Below, one piece after another: positions 13,557 to 26,620 of a stretch of DNA of 57,500 nucleotides; the first letter of the stretch is position 1; each line of letters starts with the position of its first letter. The notes under the pieces were generated by a model. That model ran no database searches and had not been told where the DNA came from. It worked only from the letters and a program-made list of their open reading frames with translations. The translations under genes were made by a program, and so were the position numbers. The DNA comes from Bigelowiella natans CCMP2755. Lineage: Eukaryota; Cercozoa; Chlorarachniophyceae. The stretch lies in contig ADNK01002329.1 in the NCBI GenBank assembly GCA_000320545.1, positions 1-57,500 on the forward strand. The letters run 5' to 3'.

Positions 13557-16120
13557 ATGGAGTCCTCTGCCGTCACACCACAGGCTGTCGCTAATATGCA
13601 GAAGGGCAGAATGTTACTGTCAAGTATGGGTTACGAAGATGAACTCCTTGAAGCCTACTTCTCTGCCTATCCGTCTTCGTTCAATGACAACAGACCTATT
13701 GACATACAACTGTCTTTGGCTGTAAACTGGCTTGTGTGCGAAAAAAATAGTAGGGCTGGGAGTAAAGCTCCAACTCCCGAAGCGCCTGCAACTCCCATTC
13801 AAGTTGTAAACAAGAAGTTCCAAACGCCATCCCCTCTACCCTCTTCCACGCCATCTTCATTATCATCATCATCCCTCGAAAACCCTCATCGGACGCTTTC
13901 GCCCCGGTCCTCTCATTGGCAATCCCCATACTCACCTTCTCCCTCCTCACACAGTATGACGATCGGAGATTTAGATGAGCGTCCATTCGAGTTACGGTTG
14001 AGGTCGTTGGTTAGCATGGGCTTCTCGGAAACTAAGTCCAGAGAAGCGCTCACCCGGAACAATGGGGATGTGAATTGCTGTATCACCGAGTTGACGGTGA
14101 GCAATACCAAAAACAACGAATCCTCCGCTCCCATGGACAATACTAGTAGTAGCCGCATGCAGAAGCCTCCTTGTGGTCTCGTGACAATTTGCTCTCCTCA
14201 AGATTCATCGAAAATGCCCAACCGAAGCACGTCACCATCACCAAAGAGCAAAGCTCCCCCACTGAGAAACGTTAAGGGCCAAAACGTGGGGGGGAAGAAA
14301 AAAAACCCGATCGTTGTGTCACTGCTTTCTAGCGATGACGACGATGACAATAGTGATGAGGAGGATAATAGAATACTAGGGGAGATACTAAAAGGGACGC
14401 AGACCTCCTCCTCATCATCATCCTCTTCTTCGACAGCTCCCTTACGTTCTTCTTCCTCCTCCACCTCCACTGTCACTTTCACCAAGAAGGCAGGAAGACG
14501 CTCTCAATTTCCTACTTCTTCGCAGCCAGCAATGGCTGTTACGAGTACCAGTCTCCGACGAAGTTTATCCGCCCCTGTGCCAGCAGACTCCAAGGTTCTT
14601 CCGCCAAACATGCACGTAACATATGTAATTCAACATGAACAGAATGCATCAATCCCGAATAATCTAAAAAAGGATCATGTATATCCATGTCTAAATCCAC
14701 CTTTTCTCCATCCTCCCTCCCCATATCAATGCAGGAGTTTGACTTCGATTTTACCAAAGACACGTTTATATTACCAATACATCCTCCGAATAAGGCAAAA
14801 GCGAAGAAGAAAACCACAACATTGAACTCAAAGGCAGTACAGCAGGCAGTTGTGCCCGACCCTTCCCCTCCAGCCTCAACCGGTATTATCATCGGAAAGA
14901 AAGGATCGATTGCGCAGGAGAAAGAGAGGGCCAAGTTAGCGAAAAGGAATGAGCGCGAGCGAGTCAAGAGGGCTCGCGAAAAGAAGAAGCAGGAAGACTC
15001 CAAGCTACGCAAAAAGCAACGAACGAGGGATAAAGCTGAGACTGCTTACCGAAGTGGACGGTTGTGGAACAAAGAAGTCAGAGTTCTTATTGATGATAGG
15101 CTGCCAACTGCCTTCCATGCAGCGATTAGCGCTCGCATGGAGGAAGAACAGATCGAGCTTCAAACTAGACGCCTTCCTGCCGCCGGGTGTGTTCATTTTG
15201 AGGTGATTCGACAGCCAGACACCGCAATCGATGCTCCAGATAAAGTTGAAGACCGAATCATCAAGAGACAAAAACAACGTGATCGCAATGATGAAGGAGA
15301 CTCTGAGAAGGGCTGCTGTTCTTCTTCTTCTTCTTCTTGTGATGATGAATGGGTCCTGCACCATGACCAAGGGCTTCTCGTCCAAGAAGCTGCCCAGTTT
15401 CTACGTCTCCACCACCACGGTATTCTCACCAAGAGGATGGATTTATGCTCACCAGGATGGAGATCTAATCGTCATGACCTCCATCATCACCAGCAGCAAG
15501 GAGGGGAAGGAAGAAGATATGGGCGTGTGAACGTAATCGTGGTAGGGCTGCTAGCTGAGCTGAGAAAAAGAAGACCACAGCACCAGTTTGCTGCTGCAGC
15601 TGCTGCTTCTGCGAATAGTAGTAATGGTATGACGATGATCAAGTCGTATCAGGACGCACAGGCGTTCAAAGCAGAACTAAACATACTTTCACACGGCCAG
15701 AGGCGCATGTGGATGCTAGCCTCCGCTGATGTGCTCGCCGACTATATACACAGATGCGTGAAGGCGGTCGCGTCCTTGAATCATCCCCAGAGGACTGACG
15801 CCATTGCGCTTGCGCGATGCAAAATTGTGCGAGGGGAGCGCAGAACGCTAAAGAACTCGTGGGTCAACTTCCTGACCTGCATCAATAAACTTGGCACCCC
15901 GAGAGCAGAGGTCATTGCGCGAGAATATCCAACGCTCCGCGCGCTCTCTGATGCCTACATGTCCTGCGGGGATGACACCCGTAAAGCTGAAGGCCTTCTA
16001 GCTGACTTGAGGAAGCTGGACTATCAGGGCAAGGAAGATGGTAGGAGGATTGGACCTGCAATATCTAGATGGGTGTACAAATGCCTCACCTCCACAGATC
16101 CGAATGAGGTGGTTTCTTGA
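13557..16120 (+). CDS. EME1: EME1-like crossover-junction endonuclease subunit with UBA-like N-terminus
   Basis: Two exons, 13557-14615 and 14735-16120 (TGA), giving about 814 residues; a donor at 14625 would add three. The C-terminal half matches EME1, the non-catalytic partner of MUS81 that cuts branched DNA in homologous recombination and fork repair. Seen: a degenerate ERCC4 nuclease fold starting at EVRVLIDDRLP and lacking the catalytic ERKxxxD, a strand VNVIVVGLL, then a helix-hairpin-helix-like end with VNFLTCINKLGTPRAEVIA, EYPTLRALSDAY and RRIGPAISRWVYK. Upstream are a basic coiled coil (KERAKLAKRNERERVKRAR), an acidic Ser/Asp tract, and two UBA-like three-helix blocks: one near residues 18-62 with LLSSMGYEDELLEAYF, and a clearer one near 140-178 with LVSMGFSETKSREAL. 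UBA domains bind ubiquitin; ubiquitin-guided recruitment is inference. The protein is longer than typical EME1 (about 550-600). Confidence 0.8.
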
Positions 16121-17517
16121 TGATGATGATGATGATGTGTGCATCGACAGCAATTGAGCGACATCTGTTAAATGGTGATGAGGATGATGATGAAAATGAG
16201 GATGATTACTATGACGTGGTAGCTTAAGAATGGCCCAGCTATATGTGACATATTTGCATGGAAGTTGCATAGTTCGTTCACAAGGATGTTATTACTAATC
16301 ATTAATGTTTATAGTTTAATTACATACGCTTTCAAGTCATCCGACTGTAGATATGATTGTGAGCGTCATTGTTGTGCATACATTTTAATACATGGCCATC
16401 ATTTGTTATTCATGATGATGGTAAAAGTACGTACCTTTTAGTACTCTAACCCTCTAGCAACAGCTATATCGTGCTGTGGCTAAATAGCGTCTGTGTTTGA
16501 CTGCAAAGCATTTAGCGCCTGCCCGCTATATTTATTAAGACTATATACAGATAAAATGAGACCACCTAGGCCTCTATCATTGTCATATTGGTAGGATAAG
16601 ATGATAGCAGTGTAGCAACGCGCAAAATCTAGAAATACATACGAATTATTTGCCGTGCAGCCTGCGCATGATGTCGGCAGCTGTGCAGGCACGCAAAGAC
16701 AGAATAATCTGCTGCGCTCCCACGTGTATAGTTGCGTAGTAAATGTAATATAGTCGCATCTCATTTGCACATTCTAGCCACGCAATTCATGCCCACACAC
16801 AGCTAATGCATGTGCATATGATAGAATATATTATATTGCTGTGTCTATTATGCATATGATGCTATGTAGCTAGCAGGCAACCAGTATAATCTAGATGTGG
16901 CTAGGCTGTGCTGTGTTGTCACCGAACGACGCAAGCATGGAATAAACATCTTAAGCTATAGCTGTGTTTTGTTGATATTTGAGTGTGCTACGCTGTACGC
17001 CCCAAGTATATACACACAATCAACTAGAGAGAGGGGGGGGGGGGGGGGGGAGAGAAAGTGACCACTTACATGCACGCACACAAAAGCACAGGTTTTGTTG
17101 ACTGATACCATTGTCAATAACCTTAGGCATCATTGAAAGATTTGTTTCATCAGTGTATTTATTATTACAAGGTATGTTTTTAAAGAGAGTATGCAGTATC
17201 GCAATGTAACATCACGACGCACACATTACTGGCAACCCTTCGCTTACAAGTGTCTGGAAAGAACGGGAGAAGTAGATTCTCATTCGTTGCCTCTGCTAGG
17301 TCATTGAATTTGGGTCACGTCGTTTCTGATAGTGTGTGTGTGGGTGGAATGTTAAGTGTCATTTTGAATATTTCTTCCCCAAAAGGATTTGACATCTTAA
17401 TGTAGGTTTTCACACAATGAAGAAAATTTTTCCATACCCCCCCCCCCCCCCCCCCCTCTCGCATATTTTTAATGTTAGTAATAAGTGGCTCTTTCACCTG
17501 CGCAATTGGCGGAAAGC
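16121..17517. other. Intergenic spacer with homopolymer runs
   Basis: 3' flanks of two convergent genes. Contains a poly-G run at 17033-17050, a poly-C run at 17437-17456, and short TGCATATGCA-like palindromes. No coding exon or RNA gene recognised. Confidence 0.7.
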
Positions 17518-18581
17518 TTACATTGGCTTGTCCTGAAGAAGCAAACATGAAGGTCAAGATAATTCAAGGAGCGGTAAGTTTTAGAACTTCTAACCTTTGC
17601 CAGGGCTAAGAGCTGTTTTTTTGTTGAGCTTCTGTAATTATAGTAACACAAATGATGATGATGCTGATGCTGATGCTAGTGCTGATGCTGATGCTGATGC
17701 CGTTGCCAAAACACTCGTGAAAGAAGATGTACAGCATTGTGACAGCATGCACACCTGCAGCAACATTTCCAGAACGGCCTCGCGGTCGTCAGAGGTCATT
17801 CCATCCGAATATTTCTTCTGCTGAAAAATGCATCATATATTCATGAAACAAGTGAGCGTGTGCATGTGCATGCATGTGTGTGTGATTTGAACCAATTTTC
17901 TTTCTTCTTTCATTCTCGCTATCCCTCTTTCAACCCCCCCCAGCCAATAAGTAGCAGTATCTACCTGGACTTGTTGCTTTGCATCTTGCATGCATGCTAG
18001 GAGGAATGTCACAGCCTCGTCTTGCATGCCTGTCAGTAGTAATGTGCCCCACAGCACACGCACACACAGAGGTGAGACTCAAGGTTAGAACAAAGTGAGC
18101 AACTAAGAGGATGGTATCATCTATATGGGAATACTCTCTCCACCCACCCAGCACAGATTCACTCGTCTTCCTATTTGCTTCAATTTCCTGTGGCAGTAAA
18201 TTGAGAGAAGAGTCAGCAGCATCTCAAAAACACTGGTAAATTCGGAATAACACCACGATGTAATACATCAAAAGTCGTCTGTGCTTTATGGTAACACCGG
18301 GAAGGATAAGGTAGCAGAGAGAAAAGGCTATTTTACCGCGTAAGCTATATTTAAATCCCTCTTCATCGAATTGTATGCATTTGTTAGCTGAGAAAGTGGA
18401 AGTAGAAGGAATGCATTAGAGCTCCATAAACGAGAATCGCTCTCACTCTTTCTCTATAACATGGCGAGAATTACCTTGCTCATGTGCTCTCGCATCAGCT
18501 CGACCTCGCTCTCCATTTGTCGCCTATATGCCATCTCGCTTTCCTCGTGGCTGCATATGTTATGGAGAGAGAGAAAGAGAC

Positions 18582-18626
<45 letters not shown>

Positions 18627-18921
18627 GTTTACTTTCAACAACACACCACAATATACTACACTTTTACATATAATTGAGTCATCATTAATGACTGTTTTCC
18701 TGATTATCAACCACGTCGGAACGCCTGAACAGATCTCCTTTCCCCCCCTCCTCCCTCAATCTTCTAGTCTCACCTTTTGCGTCCGGCAATAGCTTTGTGT
18801 TGCAAGGTCTTGATCTTATCACTTAACCTCTTGTTCATTTTTTGGTAAAAGTTCGATCTTTTTACCTAAGAAATACAACAATTTTTGCTTCTTCTCATCT
18901 TCGTTTCTTTCCCTTTTCCCT

Positions 18922-18990
<69 letters not shown>

Positions 18991-19527
18991 GTCTACCAGC
19001 ATTTTCTGCTCATCGTCCAGCAACTGTTTTGGAGGAGAAAGAACAAGGCTTCATTTTGTATTTTTTCCGTAGGAAGATAATGTTTCAAGCAAACAAATAC
19101 GATCACACACACAGCAACGTGTGCATTACCTCAATCTTTTGCTTGAGCTTCTTGTTGTCTTTCTGGAGCTGCCAATTACCTTGAAGAGGAAAAAAACGAG
19201 TGCCAAACATGCATATCGTGTCAATCAAGGTATTGTACACCCGATATAACGTTGATGCGCTCCTCACGTTTCATAATTCGTTCAGTTTCTTTCGTCTGAA
19301 ATGCGATCTCGTTTTCCATATTCTCATTTTCCATGATAGTTCTTTTTGTCGTTTTGTGGAGCTGAAGTGGGGAAACGAAGAGTGAAGGTGAAACACACAC
19401 ACGCGCGCGTTATACTCTTAGAAGAAGTACATTTAGAATACGACGATAAAAACAAAGAAGTGGCTGCATGATCCCGTTTGTGCAATCTTTGCAATATTAA
19501 GTATAATTTATATGCAAAACGCGCGCG

Positions 19528-19571
<44 letters not shown>

Positions 19572-19607
19572 AAACTCTATCCTTCTCTTTGTTTCTCTCA
19601 TATAAAC

Positions 19608-19657
<50 letters not shown>

Positions 19658-20389
19658 ATCTATTGTTGAAGTTTTTGCCTGATTTTCTGTCATTGCCAAA
19701 AGCCCTTCCTTCGTATCTTCGAATCTACATGTGTGTGTGTGTTTTCGGTGGAAATCAGTATGATCTCTTTATGTCGGCAACTTTCAACTTTTAGCCACTC
19801 AAAATTTGTGTTTTCATAAGTGCGAGAGATGCGGACGCGCTGATACCCAGAATTCATATCCCTTTTCAGATGATCCGTCGACTCGAGATGTCTAATGATG
19901 ATGAGTTTATTGATGGTAACAAAAATGTCAGCACTATTATCATGAAACTCCATCCCTGCATGCCCATAAACGCCTTGAAACCATAAAGAGAGTGAAACAG
20001 GAAGAACACGTAGTACCTTGTTTCCAACTCTAGAGTAATCATGTTTTGGGCGCGTTTGAGCTGCTTGATCTCCCTGTCTTTATCCTTCATCTCATTCTCG
20101 ATCTTCATCATATTGTCCTGAAAGTGGGATATCTGCAAAAGTGTACAACAAGGGAGAGAATTGGGGGGTGGGAGCGGCAGTTAGTTTTGAACAAACGAAT
20201 GACCTAAACATAAGCTTTATCTTTCCCTTTCTCGTTCCCTTCTTCTATCTCTCCTACCCACCTTTTGGTACATTTGATTAAGACCATCAAATTTTTCTTC
20301 GGCCTTCTTCTGGGCCAAGTTGTGTCTGAATGAATTGCAAAGAGAGAGAGGGGGGGGGATGGGGCGGTGAGCGAGAGAGAGAGATAGAT

Positions 20390-20436
<47 letters not shown>

Positions 20437-21381
20437 AGAAGAGGGAGAGAAGCGAAAGAATTTTTCCTAACAGCAGAAAATCACGTATGGATCAGATATG
20501 CTCAAAGTGTACCCATCCTGAATGTCTTTGATTTTCTTCTCATACTCTGCAACTAACAATTTCTGCTTCTCGCTCAAATCCTGAGAAATGACAACGACAA
20601 CGAGTGTAGGATTAGCAAAAGAAGATGAAGGCGAAGACACAGTATAAGTATGCTTTCCCCCACAATGATTCGTGACCATCACCACATCATAGGTAGCTCT
20701 TTCTTTCTCTCGCTTCTCTCTTTTCATAACATAATTGCTATTTTACATACAGTGGCTTGCGTGTTTGTGTGTTCTTGCTGGTGCGCGTAATTCGACTTAA
20801 GTGGTTCTCATTTTTGCTACCTTGTTCGTCTTCTTTAATGACAAGCATTGCTCTTTTTCTTGATTTATCTCCCTTCGAAGGCTAGTTGCTACATGGTCAA
20901 AGAAATATTATTAAATTTTCTCCATGGATTATTCATATTTCGATTTTTCTTCACTATGTCCTACCCATTTCATTTGTTTTTTCTTCCTGGTTCTCTAGCT
21001 TCTTCTCCAATTCCACCTTTTGAATCTTCACGTTCGAAAAGTTTGCGAGAATACTGGGATAGCGAGTAGGAGAGGTTTATCATATGCGTGTACGTTTGCT
21101 GCATGTTTAATGTCATTTGCATATACTTATGCGCGCATGCACGGGCACACATTATATGCTAAACCCACGGATCTCAGACGATCCCGTCGGAAATGGGAAA
21201 GCGCAAGAAGCAGGAGAATCTAGAAGAAAGGAGAATCATGAATGGGATGATTAAATACTTACATTTTGATTCGCTCCTCATCTTTTTGCTTCGATAATTG
21301 CAACACCTCTATCTCTCTCCGTTGTTTTTCAGCCTCACTATCCTCCTCAGGTGAGGCCGAAGCCTTTTTTTTCTTCGCCAT
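17518..21381 (-). CDS. CFAP157-like ciliary coiled-coil protein
   Basis: Seventeen exons on the minus strand: 21381-21263, 21053-20965, 20888-20821, 20580-20513, 20325-20262, 20132-20017, 19891-19847, 19724-19679, 19361-19241, 19179-19130, 19023-18997, 18865-18774, 18550-18475, 18187-18148, 18029-17965, 17820-17755 and 17532-17518. Total 1167 nt, 388 residues, all phases kept. The start MAKKKKASASPEEDSEAEKQ is followed by almost unbroken heptad-type coiled coil. A TTKRTIMENENM stretch resembles the conserved core of CFAP157, a basal-body and axoneme protein; BBOF1 and related ciliary coiled-coil proteins are alternatives. Size (about 390 versus roughly 500 for animal CFAP157) and the short globular tail TSDDREAVLEMLLQ fit loosely. 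The exon 19724-19679 appears to end at a GC donor. Coiled coil is seen; ciliary role is inference. Confidence 0.65.
18584..18622. repeat. (AG)n microsatellite in an intron
   Basis: Becomes (CT)n on the sense strand of the coiled-coil gene, just upstream of the acceptor of exon 18550-18475, so it probably supplies the polypyrimidine tract. Confidence 0.9.
19520..19657. repeat. (GC)n-(AC)n and (TA)n-(TG)n arrays in an intron
   Basis: Two compound dinucleotide arrays, 19520-19569 and 19609-19657, in the intron between exons 19724-19679 and 19361-19241. Confidence 0.95.
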
Positions 21382-22504
21382 CACTCGTTACTGTAGAATG
21401 AAAGGCATGAGCAGGTGCACAGTCGCATGTAGGTGAGCTCTTCTAACAACATGCCAGGATCTATTCGAATCAGTCATTCTTCTTGCACGTAAAGACATAT
21501 GTCGTGCATGTTCCCTGAAAAACTGTAAACCTCTTATGACCTCCCAACCAAGAGTACACGAGGACCTTGTGGAGCCCCCTCCCTGAACGTCAGAAAACGA
21601 CGATGATGTCGAGAGTCAGGTTACAGCTGATATAGAATATACATATTTATTCAGGTATTTAGCGCATAAAAACTCATAATTGATTTGACGAGAGCTCACA
21701 GAAAATCGAACTCTGGAACTTGTTCATGCTTTGAACACACAATATATTATTAGATATTTCTTGCATGAAAATATTTCTACTGGAGTAAACGTTACTTCGG
21801 TTACACGGATGTTTGAAATACCAGCGTTGGGAATCTGCGACATACATTTTAGAACAGAAACGAGCTTTGTAGGATTCTATCGCTACCGGTATTTTCTTCA
21901 TAAACTATGGATTCATTAAAGTCGCTTATCTATAAATTCTGGTTATTTGGAGACGACACCGGAAAAATGCTGCCTCCGTCAGGAGCAGCAGTTACTTTTT
22001 TCCCACCCAGCTCTCAAGAAGAATAATCCCGGTGTTATTCAAAAGAATCATGAAATGTAGTCCTATTCAACAATAAAACCATCGACTGTGACACATGCCA
22101 TAAAAATTCGGCTGACAATCCAATTGAATAAATTTGAATAAATCCAGACGCAAACAGCGCGACACAGGCTATATTTGGTTAAAATGGCCTGTATTTTAGA
22201 AGAATTGAAGCTTATCTCAGCGAGCAGAGAGGCGACGAAAGCAAAGCCAGGCTCTCCAGTTGCTCCGTAGGTCGGCCATGTTGTCCATTTATCAGAGCTT
22301 CACCACAATCGCTTAGGAAAGTACTGGAGCTAGATTTGGGCTAAGATCCAAGGTATTTTGTCCCTCCTTGCACTTGACACAGTAACTAGAGAAATTCGGC
22401 ATGTTGAGAACCATTTTCGTTTTCGTTTCCCCGCTCTCTTGTACTGTACTCTTTCTTACAACCGAAGATGATGTTAATTTCACGTTGTGTGAACTCAACA
22501 TAGG
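21382..22504. other. Intergenic region upstream of two divergent genes
   Basis: About 1.1 kb between the starts of the coiled-coil gene (minus) and the SPRY/TSP1 gene (plus), so it probably holds both promoters. An ATG at 22401 opens a short ORF with a hydrophobic N-terminus (MLRTIFVFVSPLSC), but it is in another frame and no intron links it to the SPRY gene. Nothing else was recognised. Confidence 0.5.
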
Positions 22505-23452
22505 ATGCGGAGCTGGTGCTGGAGGAGCTTTGTTGTTTTCCTCCTACATTTGCAAATCCGGGGGGACTACTCCTCGGCCGCCACTCCAGAATTATCACAT
22601 GCGACGACGGGTTGTGACCTTTTCGTTGGCAGAAGCGTGGCAGCAACAAGCTTTGATGTTGCTTCTGCATGCCCACTCGAGATCGATGCAGTTGTGCGTC
22701 CTTCAAGTCATAAAGGAAAACAAACTTTAACTAGCAAAACTATTAAGCATGGAGGACCCAACACAGAGGATTCTTCATCATCACGCGGAAGAGACAGTGG
22801 CAGCAGTAAATTAGCTATCGTTCCACGTTCATCCTCAATGGCTATCGTCCTCCATGGAAACGTTGCTGAGATTGATCCGATGATCTGCAGCGCGCAAAAT
22901 GGCAACAGCAACAACTTTATTCCAAAGCAGCTGCCAACGGGCCATGATCAGGGGTCTTCTTCGTCTACACCGGTTGCATCGTCATCTTCACCACCGCCTC
23001 CTTTCCCAACCCGCCCACCCTCTTTCCATTGTTTTCGTTATATTTATAATGGAAAATCCGCTTTGGTCAGAACTATTTTCCCTATAATACCAAAAATTAC
23101 CCCACCATCATTGCCATCATCATCATCATCATCATCTTCATCTTCATCATCATCACCAAGTGCGACCCCGTCAGCTCCTCCCTCTCTCTCTTCGTTGATA
23201 CAATCTCTTTCCTTCAACTCGCTGTCGGGATCAGGAGATGAGACGGTTCCAGATCGCCGCCCCCTTGAAGTGGCAGCTCCTGAGCCATACCTTAATGAAA
23301 CATACTATTTCGAAATCACAGTGGGAGACAAGAAAATGCCTCTCGACGCCGTTTTCGCCATTGGCCTGGTACCAACAGGGCACAATCCGACCAAGCTCCC
23401 GGGACTGGATCAAGATTCTTTTGCTGTCCATGGAGATGACGGTAGGTTCTGA

Positions 23453-23493
<41 letters not shown>

Positions 23494-23497
23494 GCAC

Positions 23498-23550
<53 letters not shown>

Positions 23551-24719
23551 GAGAGAGAGGGAGAGAGAGAGAAAGAGAAAAATATGCCTGGAAAAGCCTG
23601 ATATCTCCCTCCCTCTCTTGCGCAGGAAGATGCTACGCTCACAATCGCTATAAGTACTGCACTCAAAAATGGAGTGGCGGCGATGTGGTTGGAGTCGGAA
23701 TCGATAGATTAAATCGAAAAATATTTCTCACGAGGAATGGAGTCCATCAGGGCGTTGTCTTTGACGGAACCCTTCTATCCGAGGCTGCAGCTCAAGACTT
23801 GCACCTCGCGCTCGGTGTTACAGCGTCATCAGCAATATTCACGATTAATGAGGGCCCAGGTGGCTTCATGTTTGACCCGAAAAGAGAGCTCAACACGTAT
23901 AGCAAAGTGAACCAGCTATTTACACGCTTCGACATCAATGGCGATGACTTTCTTGATTTTCCTGAGCTGAAAAAGGTAATTCGGTCCACGTCCTACAACC
24001 CAAACGAACCCTTTAACAACGCAGACTATGTCCGCTTCTGTCGTCTCACGGATGCGAGCGTCACCAATGGGATGGACGCCGGGGCCTTCTACCGACTTTA
24101 CGAGATGAATTTCGGGGACATCGACGAGGACTATTCATTCGTCACAACCAACAGCACACGGTACCCCCTTCGGAGCGTCTCGTCGAAAGACATTGCTGTC
24201 AGTAAGAGTGGACCGCTTGGGATAATGATGACGGCGACAGATGTCGCAACATCATCGACTGTTGCAGCAGCTGCGGCTAATACAATACCGAAGATAGACG
24301 GGGGGTGGTCGGATTGGGGGGAGTGCTCGCACGTTTGCGGGTATGTGGGAGTCAGGAAGCGTACTTGCACCGAACCCAAGCCGCAGGGAATGGGCGCCGA
24401 CTGTGAAGGAAAATCCGTGGAGCCTTGCAATAGACACCGATGCTATGATGGGGCAGAATGGACAGACTGGACGCCGTGCAGCACTACATGTGGCCCCGGA
24501 GTGCAGTACCGATCTTGTCTCACTGATACCCTCGCCATGTGCGATGGACCGGCTGTACGCGTGTGCAAAAATCATAACCCGTGCGACGAAGACGACTACG
24601 TGCATGTAGATGAGATGACAGATGGTAGCAGTAGTTGGGGCGGGGGGCGGGGGGATGGAGAAATCACTGTTGAAAAGGGGAGAGTAATCAAGGTTAAGTC
24701 TCGGATATCGATAAATTGA
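22505..24719 (+). CDS. Secreted SPRY, EF-hand and thrombospondin type 1 repeat protein
   Basis: Two exons, 22505-23441 and 23626-24719 (TGA), 676 residues. The start MRSWCWRSFVVFLLHLQIRG reads as a signal peptide. A long Ser/Pro linker, partly (TCA)n-encoded, precedes a SPRY domain at about residues 261-400: TYYFEITVGDK, FAIGLVPTGHNP, HGDDGRCYAHNRYKY, then GDVVGVGIDR and KIFLTRNG. The intron cuts the SPRY domain at DDG/RC. An EF-hand loop with DINGDDFLDFPE lies near 414; its Ca-binding Asp/Asn positions and the final Glu are present. Two TSP1 repeats follow near 538 (WSDWGECSHVCG) and 589 (WTDWTPCSTTCG), the second truncated at its end. TSP1 and signal peptide indicate an extracellular or vacuolar matrix or adhesion protein. 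SPRY is a protein-binding fold usually found in the cytosol, so its presence here is odd. Binding partner unknown. Confidence 0.85.
23459..23578. repeat. (AC)n-(AG)n microsatellite in the SPRY gene intron
   Basis: Occupies most of the 184-bp intron 23442-23625. Read through, it yields His/Thr and Arg/Glu runs that are not part of the protein. Confidence 0.95.
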
Positions 24720-25659
24720 CTGTGAGTGATGTTCCAATAATTAGTTGTCGCCGCATACTCTCGAAAATTTTATTAGATGGAATCAGGTTGCTGCGACCTT
24801 TAGCCGGTAGCCTCATTGACTTAAAAGGGATGAGGCTAAAATTTAAACATATAGTAAATGAAAACAATGTACAGCTGCTTTTATATCATCAGAAATACTT
24901 TCAAGCAATGATGAATTGCACATGCTTTATATGATTGTCGTATGCAGCCGTAATACATGCGCATGTGCAGTGCGTGCACAGCATCGCAGTCATAGCGTGC
25001 GTATATGTGCAAATGCACTGTCGTCTAGATGAAAGCAACATACACAGGCATAGTAGGCATTCGATCGCCGCGTTAAATGGCATAGCAGCATCAATAACGT
25101 GCATGAAGAGCTCTCTAGAGTTGCACGTTTGTGACGCATGCGATGCCTAGCTACATGCATTCAAGCCCATTTATTGCTGTTGCAGTCGATCGTAGCGCAT
25201 TATATGGAAAAATGCAAGCAGCGCAATTTATATAATATATCCGTCTCATCCAAGCATGTTGCGTGGATCGACAAAATGGCCACATTACATCTAGTGTTCG
25301 CGATGTAATATTAGACATATGTCCCTGCATACTGCTCTGTGCTGTGACACACCACAAACCATATGAGCTAGCTGCTGCGTAATATAGTAATGACACTAGC
25401 TGCCCTCCTCTAGTCCTGCAGCCTAGCAGCGACAGACTAAGCGATGCAAATTTACGCATAGCTAGATAGAGTTGATTAAAGCTACCACACACGAATAACG
25501 CGATGCGAATAACGAACCCCAAATAATTCCAACATGCTGCAGCCTTTTGTTTCGTTAGGTTTTTTGTGATATATCAGGAACATGCTAAAGGATTTTTATG
25601 AAAGAAGCTTACGCGCAGTTGAGAAACGAATTTCATAATCGCCATTTCCAACAATTCTG
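24720..25659. other. Intergenic spacer between convergent genes
   Basis: AT-rich 3' flanks with TGCATG- and CTAGCTAG-type palindromic words. No ORF with coding character. Confidence 0.7.
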
Positions 25660-26583
25660 TTATGATATTACTCCAGTTAGCTTTGCTTTGAAGAGTTCAG
25701 ATGGGTGTGCTTTCTTGAAATGCTTGTTTCGATTCCATTTCCTTGTGAAGTTCTAATAGTAAGATGCAAGGGCAGCATGTGAAAGATGATGGTTGAATTT
25801 GATTGTAGAGATCATGGTTAGGACTTGTAACCTTTCCGCAGACATCACAGCTATATTTAGCAAATCCTGCACTCGATCGTACAGACGCAGTTATCAATAT
25901 TCGGTAATTAAATGGTTTGGATGATGGATATGATGATTTGTGGAAGAAACACATTGTGTTATTTCAGCATTACTACTGCAACTACTACTACTGCTACTAC
26001 TACTACTACTACTACTACTACCATAATGTAATTCGTTAATATGCTGACGAAGATTGTACTCGCACGCAAACACATTTCCACAGATTCTGAACGTGGCATA
26101 AATGAAACACCGCATATAATTATGTTTAATGAGTCAGTGAGCAAGTGTGCCTCCAAGAGGAAAAAGCTCGAAGATATTCCTAGAACATCATCGATGATCG
26201 ATTTGCTGCGAAAGGTTTATGTCAAGAGGAAAAGAAGATAAGTTTTGAACATCACCTGCACTTGGTGCTGTTGTCGTTCTTGTCGTGGAGCTTTGTGTGA
26301 ATCTGTAGTGAAAGGAGTTAAATCCTTGTATAAGATTTCGCACATTTCTCTTTTCCAAGAGCTGCTCTCAGCTATATGTGTCAGTGAGAGGTAATTCTGA
26401 AATTTCTTGTTTCCTAAGGGAAAACGAATGACTTCTTTGGGAGATTCTAGTAACATAACAGACTATCACTCGATTGATGATTTATGCACTCACCGTTAGG
26501 CTCTTTTGGAACTGAAACTTCTTCTCACATTTCGTGCAAGCATATCTTTAAGCGGTAAACGTGAGGGGGGAGAGGGGAAATTT

Positions 26584-26620
<37 letters not shown>

